In this document: positions 52,379 to 59,967 of the stretch, one piece after another
How positions within the stretch are numbered: position 1 is the stretch's first letter
How the letters are laid out: each line of letters begins with the position of its first letter
Assembly: GCA_017525855.1 (NCBI GenBank)
Contig: JAFXSE010000026.1
Span: forward strand, 62,001-126,000
Length of the DNA stretch: 64,000 bases
Direction of reading: 5' to 3'
Origin: Bacilli bacterium
GTDB lineage: Bacteria > Bacillota > Bacilli > RF39 > UBA660
Position numbers and translations under genes: made by a program
The notes under the pieces: model-generated
The model's database searches: none
Seen by the model: the letters and a program-made list of their open reading frames with translations, nothing else
What the model was told of the DNA's origin: nothing

Positions 52379-52400
52379 GTTAAGTTGTTTACAACTTAAC
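52379..52400. promoter_or_regulatory. 22-bp inverted repeat upstream of the triple-repeat gene
   Basis: GTTAAGTTGT and ACAACTTAAC are exact reverse complements separated by TT. The position relative to the repeat block is similar to the weaker element at 50229-50247, so it is a candidate operator. Confidence 0.5.
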
Positions 52401-52522
52401 TATCACAATTAGGAAATAATGCAATTTGTGCCAATTTCTATATACATCTTAACATAATTTTTCTTTTAAGCCATTATAATTCTACAATTTTTGTTAAATA
52501 AGTTAAAAATAATTTAAATATA

Positions 52523-52531
52523 TGTTATAAT
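52523..52531 (+). promoter_or_regulatory. Extended -10 for the triple-repeat gene
   Basis: TG-t-TATAAT, 24 bases before the start; TTAAAA at 52503 is a poor -35. Confidence 0.6.
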
Positions 52532-52555
52532 TATTAATATAGAGGGAGGTAAAAA

Positions 52556-53926
52556 ATGGAACAAGTTTCAAAACTAATTGAAGGTGGAATTGAAAGTCAA
52601 TATTTTGATATACAATATAGACCAAGCATAGATCATAGTAATTTTAAATTAAATTTAAATTGTAGCTCACTATTAACATACATGGCATTAGCTGATATTA
52701 CTAGAAAAGAAGAGCAAATAAATAATTTGCAGGAAAAGTTTTTAGAAGCATTATCAGAATGTAAAACTGAAGAAGAAATGAAAAACCTTGCTACATTTTT
52801 AGAAACAGTAGCTAAAGTTGGAGGTTATGCAACAACATTTTATCAAAACAACATTTCATTAGTTTCTAGTCAAGGTAAAGACTATGCTCAACAAAAACTA
52901 AAGGAAATTAAAGATGAAAGAGAAAAACCAGTTTCATCAAGAATAGATGGTGGTATTCAAAGTGCATATTTTGATATACAATATAGACCAAGTGAAGATA
53001 AAAGTAATTTTAAATTAAATTCAAATTGTAGTTCATTGTTAACATATATGGCATTAGCAGATATTACTAGAAAAGAAAAACAAATTAAAAATTTACAAGA
53101 AAAATTTTTAGAAGCATTATCAGAATGTAAAACTGATGAAGAAATTAGAAATTTTTCTAGATTTATTCGCGAAGTATCTAGAACAGGTGGATATGCAGTT
53201 CAATTTTGTAACAATAATATAACACTAATAAATAAAGGTGGTGTTATAGATGCAAAAAAAGAGTTAGAAGAAAGAAAAGAAGAAAAGAAAAAGCCAGTTT
53301 CATCAAGAATAGATGGTGGTATTCAAAGTGAATATTTTGATGTTAGTTATAGACCTTGGGAAGTTTTAGATAGTAAATCAATTGATTGTAGTTCATTGTT
53401 AACATATATGGCATTAGCTGATATTACAAGGAAAGATGAGCAAATCAATAATTTAATGTTTAAATTTTGTGAAATTTTATCAAAATGTGAAACTCCAGAA
53501 GATTTTAGCAAATTCTCTACATTCATGAATATTACTGCTAATGTTGGTGGATATGCTATGGAATTTAATAGCAAAGTCAGTGGTTTGATAAATCAAGATG
53601 GAAAAACTAGAGCTCAACAATATGTAAAAGATGTTGAAGAGCAGAAAAAATCAAATGCTGGCAATTTAGAAGATTTTAAGGAATCTTATGAACGTTTAAA
53701 CAGAGCATTAGCAGAATTAAGAGAAAGCAGCATGAAAGATGATGAAGAAGTTGCATATCTTTTAAAAAAATATAACGAACTTCAATCTGATCTATATGAT
53801 TTTAACGGATTGATTGACAAAGAATTTATTTCACAATGTGATGAGCAAATTGAAGATGCAATTACTTATTTAAAAGGACTTTATAGGGGTTTGGATGAAA
53901 TAAAAAGTTCTTTAATGGGACTTTAA
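52556..53926 (+). CDS. Unknown triple-repeat protein
   Basis: I do not recognise this 456-aa protein. It contains three tandem repeats of about 120 aa (1-124, 125-246, 247-366) and a helical C-terminal region (367-456). Each repeat has I(E/D)GGI.S.YFD..YRP, the nearly invariant CSSLLTYMALADITRK, and a late GGYA. The conserved Cys before SSLL and the near-identity of repeats 1 and 2 suggest recent duplication; 37 bases are identical between 52928-52964 and 53294-53330. There is no signal peptide, membrane segment or known catalytic motif. AGAGGGAGG precedes the ATG. It is monocistronic. Confidence 0.75.
   Translation: MEQVSKLIEGGIESQYFDIQYRPSIDHSNFKLNLNCSSLLTYMALADITRKEEQINNLQEKFLEALSECKTEEEMKNLATFLETVAKVGGYATTFYQNNISLVSSQGKDYAQQKLKEIKDEREKPVSSRIDGGIQSAYFDIQYRPSEDKSNFKLNSNCSSLLTYMALADITRKEKQIKNLQEKFLEALSECKTDEEIRNFSRFIREVSRTGGYAVQFCNNNITLINKGGVIDAKKELEERKEEKKKPVSSRIDGGIQSEYFDVSYRPWEVLDSKSIDCSSLLTYMALADITRKDEQINNLMFKFCEILSKCETPEDFSKFSTFMNITANVGGYAMEFNSKVSGLINQDGKTRAQQYVKDVEEQKKSNAGNLEDFKESYERLNRALAELRESSMKDDEEVAYLLKKYNELQSDLYDFNGLIDKEFISQCDEQIEDAITYLKGLYRGLDEIKSSLMGL
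52928..53330 (+). repeat. Direct repeat inside the triple-repeat gene
   Basis: The 37-base segment starting CCAGTTTCATCAAGAATAGA at 52928 recurs exactly at 53294-53330, marking the starts of protein repeats 2 and 3. Confidence 0.9.
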
Positions 53927-53970
53927 AAGACGATAGCTTACAATGATAAGCCATCGTCTTTTTCTTTTTT
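53926..53970 (+). terminator. Terminator after the triple-repeat gene
   Basis: AAAGACGATaGCTTA / TAAGCcATCGTCTTT stem, CAATGA loop, T run. It resembles 52173-52212. Confidence 0.82.
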
Positions 53971-54063
53971 ATCAGTATAAAACTCTTCAGCTGATTCATC
54001 CATTTCATTATTTAAATGTTTAGTTGCCTTTTCAATTTCTCTTTTATTAAATAAATTAGTTAT
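53938..54063 (-). pseudogene. Decayed gene tail, copy 2 (minus strand)
   Basis: An open minus-strand frame of about 41 codons reads LFNKREIEKATKHLNN, EMDESAEEFYTDKKEKDDGL and stops at 53940-53938. It has no upstream start with a ribosome site and is closed by a stop at 54066; an internal ATG at 54003 would give only 21 aa. It aligns with the decayed frame at 52181-52268. I read both as tails of a lost gene that was duplicated with the neighbourhood. Confidence 0.45.
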
Positions 54064-54146
54064 TTATATATAATATTTTAGAATAATTAAATGCTAGGAA
54101 AGTAATTCCTTTAATAATAACTCTATGTGGCTCAATATAAGATAAA

Positions 54147-54275
54147 TTAGAGTTCTATATTTCTTATATTAACATTTATTATTTTCGATTTGGTATTACA
54201 AAAATCACATATAAACTCAATTTTCTTTTTTAATTCAGTTTCAAACTCTATTGGTTTACTTACAATATTAATCAT
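54147..54275 (-). CDS. Small CxxC protein, 42 aa
   Basis: Minus-strand frame from ATG 54275 with AAAGGA a few bases upstream. The product begins MINIVSKPIEFETELKKKIE and continues FICDFCNTKSKIINVNIRN, with a CxxC pair that could bind metal or form a disulfide. It is short, so chance is possible, but the ribosome site and the sensible codon content favour a real or recently lost gene. The rest of 53927-54540 holds the terminator, the decayed tail, tRNA-Cys with its signals, and an AT-rich stretch (54067-54146) in which I see nothing. Confidence 0.42.
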   Translation of the reverse strand: MINIVSKPIEFETELKKKIEFICDFCNTKSKIINVNIRNIEL

Positions 54276-54296
54276 AATAAAATCCTTTCTTAACAC

Positions 54297-54328
54297 AAAA
54301 AAATATCAACTTCATTTAGAAATTGATA
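54297..54328 (-). terminator. Terminator after tRNA-Cys
   Basis: On the minus strand TATCAATTTC / GAAGTTGATA with one mismatch, then seven T. Confidence 0.72.
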
Positions 54329-54375
54329 CTTTTCTATATTAAGTTCAAACATAAAAGTTCGAGCGTATTTCCTTA

Positions 54376-54449
54376 TGGAGGGCCTAGTCGGATTTGAACC
54401 AACGATCAGGGAGTTGCAGTCCCACGCCTTACCACTTGGCTATAGACCC
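54376..54449 (-). tRNA. tRNA-Cys (anticodon GCA)
   Basis: Cloverleaf on the minus strand: acceptor GGGTCTA / TAGGCCC, D arm GCCAAGTGGTAAGGC, anticodon loop CTGCAAC with GCA (plus-strand 54415-54417), T arm with GGTTCAAATCC, discriminator U typical of tRNA-Cys, encoded CCA. 74 nt. Confidence 0.95.
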
Positions 54450-54463
54450 ATATGACATTATTA

Positions 54464-54492
54464 ATTTTAATATAAAAATATTTAATTGTCAA
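54464..54492 (-). promoter_or_regulatory. Promoter for tRNA-Cys
   Basis: On the minus strand TTGACA (54492-54487), 17-base spacer, TAAAAT (54469-54464), 15 bases before the tRNA. Confidence 0.82.
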
Positions 54493-54521
54493 TTCTTAAT
54501 CATTAAATAATATGTGATAAC

Positions 54522-54547
54522 AAAAAAAATAGACCGAAGTCTATTTT
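54522..54547 (-). terminator. Terminator after the PASTA gene
   Basis: Minus strand AAAATAGAC-ttcg-GTCTATTTT with a UUCG tetraloop and T run, overlapping the stop codon. Confidence 0.92.
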
Positions 54548-56373
54548 GCAATTGTAATAGAATAAGTTTTACAATTATTTGGACAACATGTAGTAAAATT
54601 GATAAAGTTACCATTTTCTGTTAGCCCAGATATGTATTTACCTGAAACTGCATTGCTATTATATTCAGGTTTAAATTCAACGCTTATATTTCTTTTTTGA
54701 AAGAATGATTTAATCTTTGATACTGTATCATCATAGCTTTTAACATTAGTTAAAATATTGTTTAATTCCCTTATATTAAGTTCGTCTGGCGTTATTGTTT
54801 TAACATCACATTTTACTTCTTCTTTTTGAGTGTTATTACTTTGATTGTTATTATTATTTGATGTATTACTAGAAGTATTATTACTTACAGAAGGAGCCTT
54901 ACCATTAGAAAGTATAATAGAAATAGTTGTATTAACAGCAACATCACTTCCAGATGCAAGTGATTGTCTTAAAGCAGTATCTTTTGATTTAGTACTATTT
55001 TGATATTGAAAAACACAGTTTAAATTAATACTTTTACATTTACTAAGTATATTACTCATTGACATTCCTATAAAGTTTGGAACATTTGTCTTTTCACCAT
55101 TAGATACTACTACTGTTATAGTATCATTGTTTTTAATTGTATCTCCTTTTTTATGAGAAAAACTAATTATTTTACCATTTTCAACACTATCACTAAACTC
55201 ATATTCTACAGAATAGGCTATACCATATTTTTTAGCCCAATCTTCAAATTTACTTAATTCACTAAATTCCTTCATTACTATTTTACCTTTGGAAATAGTA
55301 ATAGTAATTTTATCCCCATCAGATATAAAGTCTCCACTTTTTACACTAGATTCAATTATTTCTCCTTCTTTAATAGCCTCATCATATCTTTTATTTATTT
55401 CTAATTTAATATTGTTTTTAGTGGCCCACTTAGTTATTTCATCTAATGACATTTTTTTAATATCAGGAACTTTAATTTTTTCTCCTTTAGAAATAACCAA
55501 TTTTAATTTTTGCTCACTTCTTTTAATTTTTTCTCCTTTTTTAATACTTTGACTAATCGTATATCCTTTTTTTATAGTATCACTATGTTCTTCGCTAAAT
55601 TCATAGTCAATTCCATATTTAGCAAGATAAGCTATAACTCTTAGTTTACTCATATTAGTTAAATCTATTAAAGTAACTTCATCACTTAATTCAATTTGTC
55701 CTCTAGAGAAAGTAAAAACTATCTCATCGCTTCTTTTCATATTACCAATTTTACTTTGTTTAATTAAGTCATCTTCTTTTGCTTCGTTTTCTTCATACTG
55801 TATTTTTACATTAGTTAATTCATTTTTCTCAATATAATCTAAAACCTTATCTAAAGTATACCCAGTCATATCTGGAATCATTAATTCTTTTAAAGGGTTT
55901 TTACCACTACTTACAACTATATTTAAAACATCAACTTTATTTAGTGTTTTACCAGCTTCCACATCTTGGTATATTACATGATATTGCTTTGTTATATCAC
56001 TATATTCATAAGTTTCATTTACCACAATCTTATTACTAGCTGCCCATTTTACTACTTCTGTATATTTCTTATTAGAAAAGTTTGGCATTTTCTTAAAATA
56101 AGATATGTTTATAAACCCAAGTGATGTATTTAATAACAAAACATTGTATAGCACTAAAAAACATAAACTAATATTCAAGGTTAAAAACTTTTCTTTATCT
56201 GTATTCCATATATAAAATGATAAAAATAAAATAAATAAAGCTAAAATTACAAATCCACAAAGACTTTCAATATTATAATTCTTTTTATAAATAACTGATA
56301 CCAAAACATTTGTAACAAAACATATTAAGTTTAACCCTAATAATCCATAAACCAAAATTTTCTTTTTGTTCAT
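54541..56373 (-). CDS. PASTA-repeat membrane protein without kinase domain
   Basis: 610-aa protein with three membrane helices (about 7-28, 37-57, 65-85) and then about six PASTA-type repeats (roughly 96-158, 164-226, 230-297, 298-364, 366-426, 428-492). Each repeat has the pattern of a short P-x-(F/M) start, a helix, and a (I/V)(T/V)(I/V)(V/S)xG end, as in VPNFIGMSMS..TISIILSNG. A Ser/Asn-rich linker (492-518) leads to a C-terminal domain with four cysteines (KCDVKT, TTCCPNNC). PASTA domains bind muropeptides or lipid II and usually sit on Ser/Thr kinases or PBPs; no kinase or transpeptidase domain is present. The ribosome site is GAGGATGTG. It is monocistronic. Confidence 0.83.
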   Translation of the reverse strand: MNKKKILVYGLLGLNLICFVTNVLVSVIYKKNYNIESLCGFVILALFILFLSFYIWNTDKEKFLTLNISLCFLVLYNVLLLNTSLGFINISYFKKMPNFSNKKYTEVVKWAASNKIVVNETYEYSDITKQYHVIYQDVEAGKTLNKVDVLNIVVSSGKNPLKELMIPDMTGYTLDKVLDYIEKNELTNVKIQYEENEAKEDDLIKQSKIGNMKRSDEIVFTFSRGQIELSDEVTLIDLTNMSKLRVIAYLAKYGIDYEFSEEHSDTIKKGYTISQSIKKGEKIKRSEQKLKLVISKGEKIKVPDIKKMSLDEITKWATKNNIKLEINKRYDEAIKEGEIIESSVKSGDFISDGDKITITISKGKIVMKEFSELSKFEDWAKKYGIAYSVEYEFSDSVENGKIISFSHKKGDTIKNNDTITVVVSNGEKTNVPNFIGMSMSNILSKCKSINLNCVFQYQNSTKSKDTALRQSLASGSDVAVNTTISIILSNGKAPSVSNNTSSNTSNNNNNQSNNTQKEEVKCDVKTITPDELNIRELNNILTNVKSYDDTVSKIKSFFQKRNISVEFKPEYNSNAVSGKYISGLTENGNFINFTTCCPNNCKTYSITIAK

Positions 56374-56528
56374 AAAATCACATCCTCATAACTTAATTTT
56401 ACTATAAATTCTATGATTAAAAAAGAAATCTAGTAACTTTTAATTTAGATTTGTCATAATTTTACTTTAATTATTATCATTCGACATATTATGACTTTCA
56501 TATTTGTTAGGATAACTATGGTGATAAT

Positions 56529-56978
56529 ATGAATAAGAAATTTTTATTAAGTATTTTAATTGCAGTAATATTAGGTATATCTACAGCTAAAGTAGTATAT
56601 AGTAAAACTAATATATCTAAAGAAGATAAAAACGATATATATTTCTTACAATTGGGAGTTTATTCTAGCATTAATAGTATGGAGGAAGATACAAAAAAGG
56701 TAGATAATAAACTAGTCTTAAAAGAAGATAATAAATACTATGTATATGTAGCTATCAGCAAGTATAAAGATAATTTAAACAAGATTAGCAAACTATATAA
56801 TAACCTAGGATATAATTTATATATAAAACCTAGGAAAGTAGTTAATCAAGAATTTTTACTAAATTTAGAACAATTTGATAAATTACTAAAAACCTCTACA
56901 GCTTTAGAAGAAATTAATACAATTAATTCTGTTGTTTTATCAAGTTATGAAGAAATGGTAATTAATTCAGAAAAATAA
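56529..56978 (+). CDS. SPOR-like exported protein
   Basis: 149-aa protein with a signal or anchor helix (FLLSILIAVILGISTAKVVYS) and a domain resembling SPOR: IYFLQLGVYSSINSMEEDTK, YYVYVAISKYKDNLNKISKL, YNNLGYNLYIK. SPOR domains bind peptidoglycan stripped of stem peptides at the septum. The tail (about 105-149) is helical. It lies 35 bases before radC at the head of a radC-mreC-mreD run, a usual cell-wall context. The SPOR match is weak at sequence level. Confidence 0.6.
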   Translation: MNKKFLLSILIAVILGISTAKVVYSKTNISKEDKNDIYFLQLGVYSSINSMEEDTKKVDNKLVLKEDNKYYVYVAISKYKDNLNKISKLYNNLGYNLYIKPRKVVNQEFLLNLEQFDKLLKTSTALEEINTINSVVLSSYEEMVINSEK

Positions 56979-57013
56979 AAAAATAACCTTAATAATATAA
57001 TTGAGGTGAATTT

Positions 57014-57700
57014 ATGAAAATAAAAAATATTCCACAACAAGAAAGACCAAGAGAAAGATTTATGGAAGTAGGAGCAGCTAATTTATCAGATCATGAGCTT
57101 TTATCAATATTATTGAAAACTGGTACTAAAAATAAAAGTGCTACCGATATTTCATACGAAATACTCAATAAAATTTCAAATATAAGTGATTTAAAAGATA
57201 TAAATTATCACAAATTATTAAGTATAAAAGGAATAGGAAAAGTAAAAGCAATAGAACTAGCTACTGCGATTGAACTTGGTAAAAGAATATTTTTATCTGG
57301 AAATAGGAAAAATAAACAAAAGTTTAGTAATGCTGAAAGTATATATTTAAACAACAAATACTTATTTATTGATAAAAAGCAAGAATACTTTTATTGTTTT
57401 TACTTTAATAATAATCAAGAATTAATAGAAAGGAAATTACTATTTATGGGAACCATTAATAGAAGTTCAGTTCATCCAAGAGAGGTCTTTAAAGAAGCTT
57501 ATTTAAGAAGTGCATCATCTATTGTATGTATACATAATCATCCTTCAGGAAATACTAATCCTAGTCGTGAAGATATAAAATTTACAAGAACTTTAAAAGA
57601 AATTGGAGATACTTTTGGAATACCTGTAATTGATCATATTATAGTTGGTGATGATGGATATTATAGTTTTTATGAAGAAAGCGATATATTCTTGTGTTAG
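57014..57700 (+). CDS. radC: RadC-family JAB-domain protein
   Basis: 228-aa protein with an N-terminal helix-hairpin-helix segment (IKGIGKVKA, 71-79) and the C-terminal JAB/MPN+ domain with HNHPSG (174-179) and NPSREDI providing the zinc-binding His/His/Asp set, followed by DHIIVGDDGYYSFYE. The name RadC is historical; a DNA-repair role has not held up for the family. It is next to mreC, the classical Firmicutes arrangement, and its stop codon is part of the mreC ribosome site region. Confidence 0.94.
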   Translation: MKIKNIPQQERPRERFMEVGAANLSDHELLSILLKTGTKNKSATDISYEILNKISNISDLKDINYHKLLSIKGIGKVKAIELATAIELGKRIFLSGNRKNKQKFSNAESIYLNNKYLFIDKKQEYFYCFYFNNNQELIERKLLFMGTINRSSVHPREVFKEAYLRSASSIVCIHNHPSGNTNPSREDIKFTRTLKEIGDTFGIPVIDHIIVGDDGYYSFYEESDIFLC

Positions 57701-57708
57701 GAGTTAAT

Positions 57709-58485
57709 ATGAAAAAGAAAAAACGAAAACATATAATTATCTACATTGGAGGAATAGTTTTAATTTTAATAGGTGTTTTTTATTCACTTAAAATAAATAG
57801 AAAAACAAACATTTTTGAAAAAATAGGAAAAACTATTTCAGATAGTATTACATCAATTATTTTTCTACCAATAAAAGAAGATGTTCCTCAAGATAATAGC
57901 TATATCCTAGAAAAAAATAAAAATAAAACTCTTGAAAAAGAAATAACTGAGTTAAAAAAAGTATTAGATTTAAAATCAACTTATACTGACTATGATAAAA
58001 TTAATGCAACCGTAATTGTTAGAAATAAGAGTTACTGGTTAGATACAATTAGTATAGATAAAGGTAGAAAAGATGGTATAAAAAAGAATATGGCTGTTAT
58101 TACAAAAGAAGGCTTAGTAGGGAAAATAGATAAAGTATATAACAACTCTAGTGAAGTAAAATTATTAACTACTAATTCTAAAAATTATCAGGTATCTGTA
58201 ATGATTTCAAATAAAGAAGAAGATCAACTTGGTATACTTAATGGCTTTAATAAAAACAATAATCTACTAATCATTACAGGAATAAATAGAAACAGTAAGA
58301 TAGACATAAATGATCAAGTAACAACAAGTGGGATAGGAGGAGTATTTCCTAAAGGGATATATATTGGAAAAGTAGAAAAGATAGATATCGATAAATATAA
58401 TTTGAGTAAAACTTTATATGTAAAAACAAATCAAGAGTACAATAGAATACATTATGTAACAGTATTAAGGACTAAAGATGCTTAA
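57709..58485 (+). CDS. mreC: Rod shape-determining protein MreC
   Basis: 258-aa elongasome component with one N-terminal helix (HIIIYIGGIVLILIGVFYSL), a coiled coil (about 70-90, KNKTLEKEITELKKVLDL), and the two-lobed beta-rich extracellular domain (ATVIVRNKSYWLDTISIDKG, GLVGKIDKVYNNSSEVKLL, TSGIGGVFPKGIYIGKV). GTG at 57694 is in frame but upstream of TAGGAG; ATG 57709 is chosen. It overlaps mreD by 8 bases. No mreB is in the window. Confidence 0.93.
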   Translation: MKKKKRKHIIIYIGGIVLILIGVFYSLKINRKTNIFEKIGKTISDSITSIIFLPIKEDVPQDNSYILEKNKNKTLEKEITELKKVLDLKSTYTDYDKINATVIVRNKSYWLDTISIDKGRKDGIKKNMAVITKEGLVGKIDKVYNNSSEVKLLTTNSKNYQVSVMISNKEEDQLGILNGFNKNNNLLIITGINRNSKIDINDQVTTSGIGGVFPKGIYIGKVEKIDIDKYNLSKTLYVKTNQEYNRIHYVTVLRTKDA

Positions 58486-58978
58486 TGTAATTGTAATTGT
58501 TATATCATTTATATTAGATGGTATCTTATCATTAATACTGCCATATATGAGATTGCATCTGTCACTTTTTACATCTTTATTTGTACCTATTACCATTTAT
58601 CTTATTTATCCAAATTTTAAACAAAGTAATAAGAAATACTTTCTAATAAGTTATATAATAGGTATTATTTATGATTTGTTTTTTACAAACTTACTATGTT
58701 TCAATGGATTATTATTTTTAATTATAGCCCTAATAACCACTTTTATTTATAAAAATTTTAAAATAAATATATATATGAATATATTATACTTAATACTAAT
58801 AATTAGTCTTTATGAAATAATAAGTGCCTCACTATATATTTTATTTAATATAGTACCAATTAGTATATATGATATTGTTTATAAAATTACCCATACACTT
58901 ATTATTAACTTAATTTATGGCAGCATTATATATTTAATAATGAATAAAAATAGAAAAAAGAAATATTATATAAAATAG
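58478..58978 (+). CDS. mreD: Rod shape-determining protein MreD
   Basis: 166-aa membrane protein with about five or six helices, starting VIVIVISFILDGILSLILP and containing GIIYDLFFTNLLCFNGLLFL, the YDLFF..LG-like motif typical of MreD. Assigned from topology, this motif, and its overlap with mreC. With MreC it couples wall synthesis to cell shape. Confidence 0.85.
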   Translation: MLNVIVIVISFILDGILSLILPYMRLHLSLFTSLFVPITIYLIYPNFKQSNKKYFLISYIIGIIYDLFFTNLLCFNGLLFLIIALITTFIYKNFKINIYMNILYLILIISLYEIISASLYILFNIVPISIYDIVYKITHTLIINLIYGSIIYLIMNKNRKKKYYIK

Positions 58979-59022
58979 GTCTTTTTTTTATTTTATTAAA
59001 TATACTTTACTAGGTGATTTTT

Positions 59023-59871
59023 TTGAGAAAACTATATCCAATATTCTTAAGTTTTTTGCTTGTGTATTTTAGTTTTTATTATACTAATAAAGTTATAGAT
59101 ATAGTTAGAAGTAAAGATAAAATTATGTTACAAATAAAAAAAGAAAAAAGTAAATATGAACAAAAGGCCCAAAGCGCTCAAATTACCGATAATAAAATAG
59201 TACCAGGAAAAAATGGTAAAAAGGTAAATGAAATAAAAAGCTTTAGTAAAATGAAACAGTATGGAAAATATAACGATAGTCTATATGTCTTTGATGAAGT
59301 AGAACCAGACATATCAATAAATTCTTATTATGATAAATATATTGAAAAAGGAAGAAATGATGAAAATAAAGTGGCTATTGTGTTTCATATTGACCGTTTT
59401 GATAATATAGAAGATGTTATTGAAATATTAAAAAATAATAACACTAAAGCAACATTCTTTATGGATGGCTTATTTATTGAAAATAATTCAAACTCTATAA
59501 AGAATATGAAAAACAGTGGTCACGAATTAGAACTATTAAACTATAATGGCAGCTATGACAAAATGTACTTTGAAAAAGGTCTTCATAGCTTATTTAATAT
59601 AACAAAAGAAGAACCTAGATATTGTTATGCTGAATATGATAATAAAAAAGTACTAGAACTTTGCGATTCTCTAGGACTACATACTATAATACCAAGTATT
59701 AATACTAATAATAATTCCTTTAATATCATAAAAAATAAATTAGACTCAGGTTCCATAATTAGTTTAAAAAATAGTAGTATAAATCTAAATACAATAATTA
59801 ATTATATAAAGCAAAGAGGATATAAACTTGTTACTTTAAATGAATTATTATTAGAAGATATAGAAAAATAA
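59023..59871 (+). CDS. Degenerate polysaccharide deacetylase-like protein
   Basis: 282-aa protein with an N-terminal anchor helix (LYPIFLSFLLVYFSFYYTNK), a Lys-rich linker, and a NodB-type deacetylase fold from about 125: KVAIVFHIDRFDNIEDVIEI, NNNTKATFFMDGLFI, NSGHELELLNYNGSY, and RGYKLVTLNELL at the end. The catalytic DD of LTFDDGP is replaced by FHIDRF, and the metal-binding HSxxH by NYNGSY, so it is probably inactive as a deacetylase. The TTG start 59023 follows AGGTG; GTG 59014 is in that site. It follows mreD and shares a terminator, suggesting a wall-related structural role. Confidence 0.75.
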   Translation: MRKLYPIFLSFLLVYFSFYYTNKVIDIVRSKDKIMLQIKKEKSKYEQKAQSAQITDNKIVPGKNGKKVNEIKSFSKMKQYGKYNDSLYVFDEVEPDISINSYYDKYIEKGRNDENKVAIVFHIDRFDNIEDVIEILKNNNTKATFFMDGLFIENNSNSIKNMKNSGHELELLNYNGSYDKMYFEKGLHSLFNITKEEPRYCYAEYDNKKVLELCDSLGLHTIIPSINTNNNSFNIIKNKLDSGSIISLKNSSINLNTIINYIKQRGYKLVTLNELLLEDIEK

Positions 59872-59891
59872 GAGACTTAGGTCTCTTTTTT
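59870..59891 (+). terminator. Terminator after the deacetylase-like gene
   Basis: AGAGAC-ttag-GTCTCT followed by TTTTT. Confidence 0.87.
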
Positions 59892-59967
59892 AGTATCTAA
59901 AACCAATTTTTTTCTTTTATTTCTTATACATTTATTGTATAATAAAATATGTTAGTAAGGTGATAAT

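Noticed and set aside
52556..53660. CRISPR array or other spaced repeats
   Set aside because: The repeats are in frame, about 360 bases long, and lie within one coding sequence.
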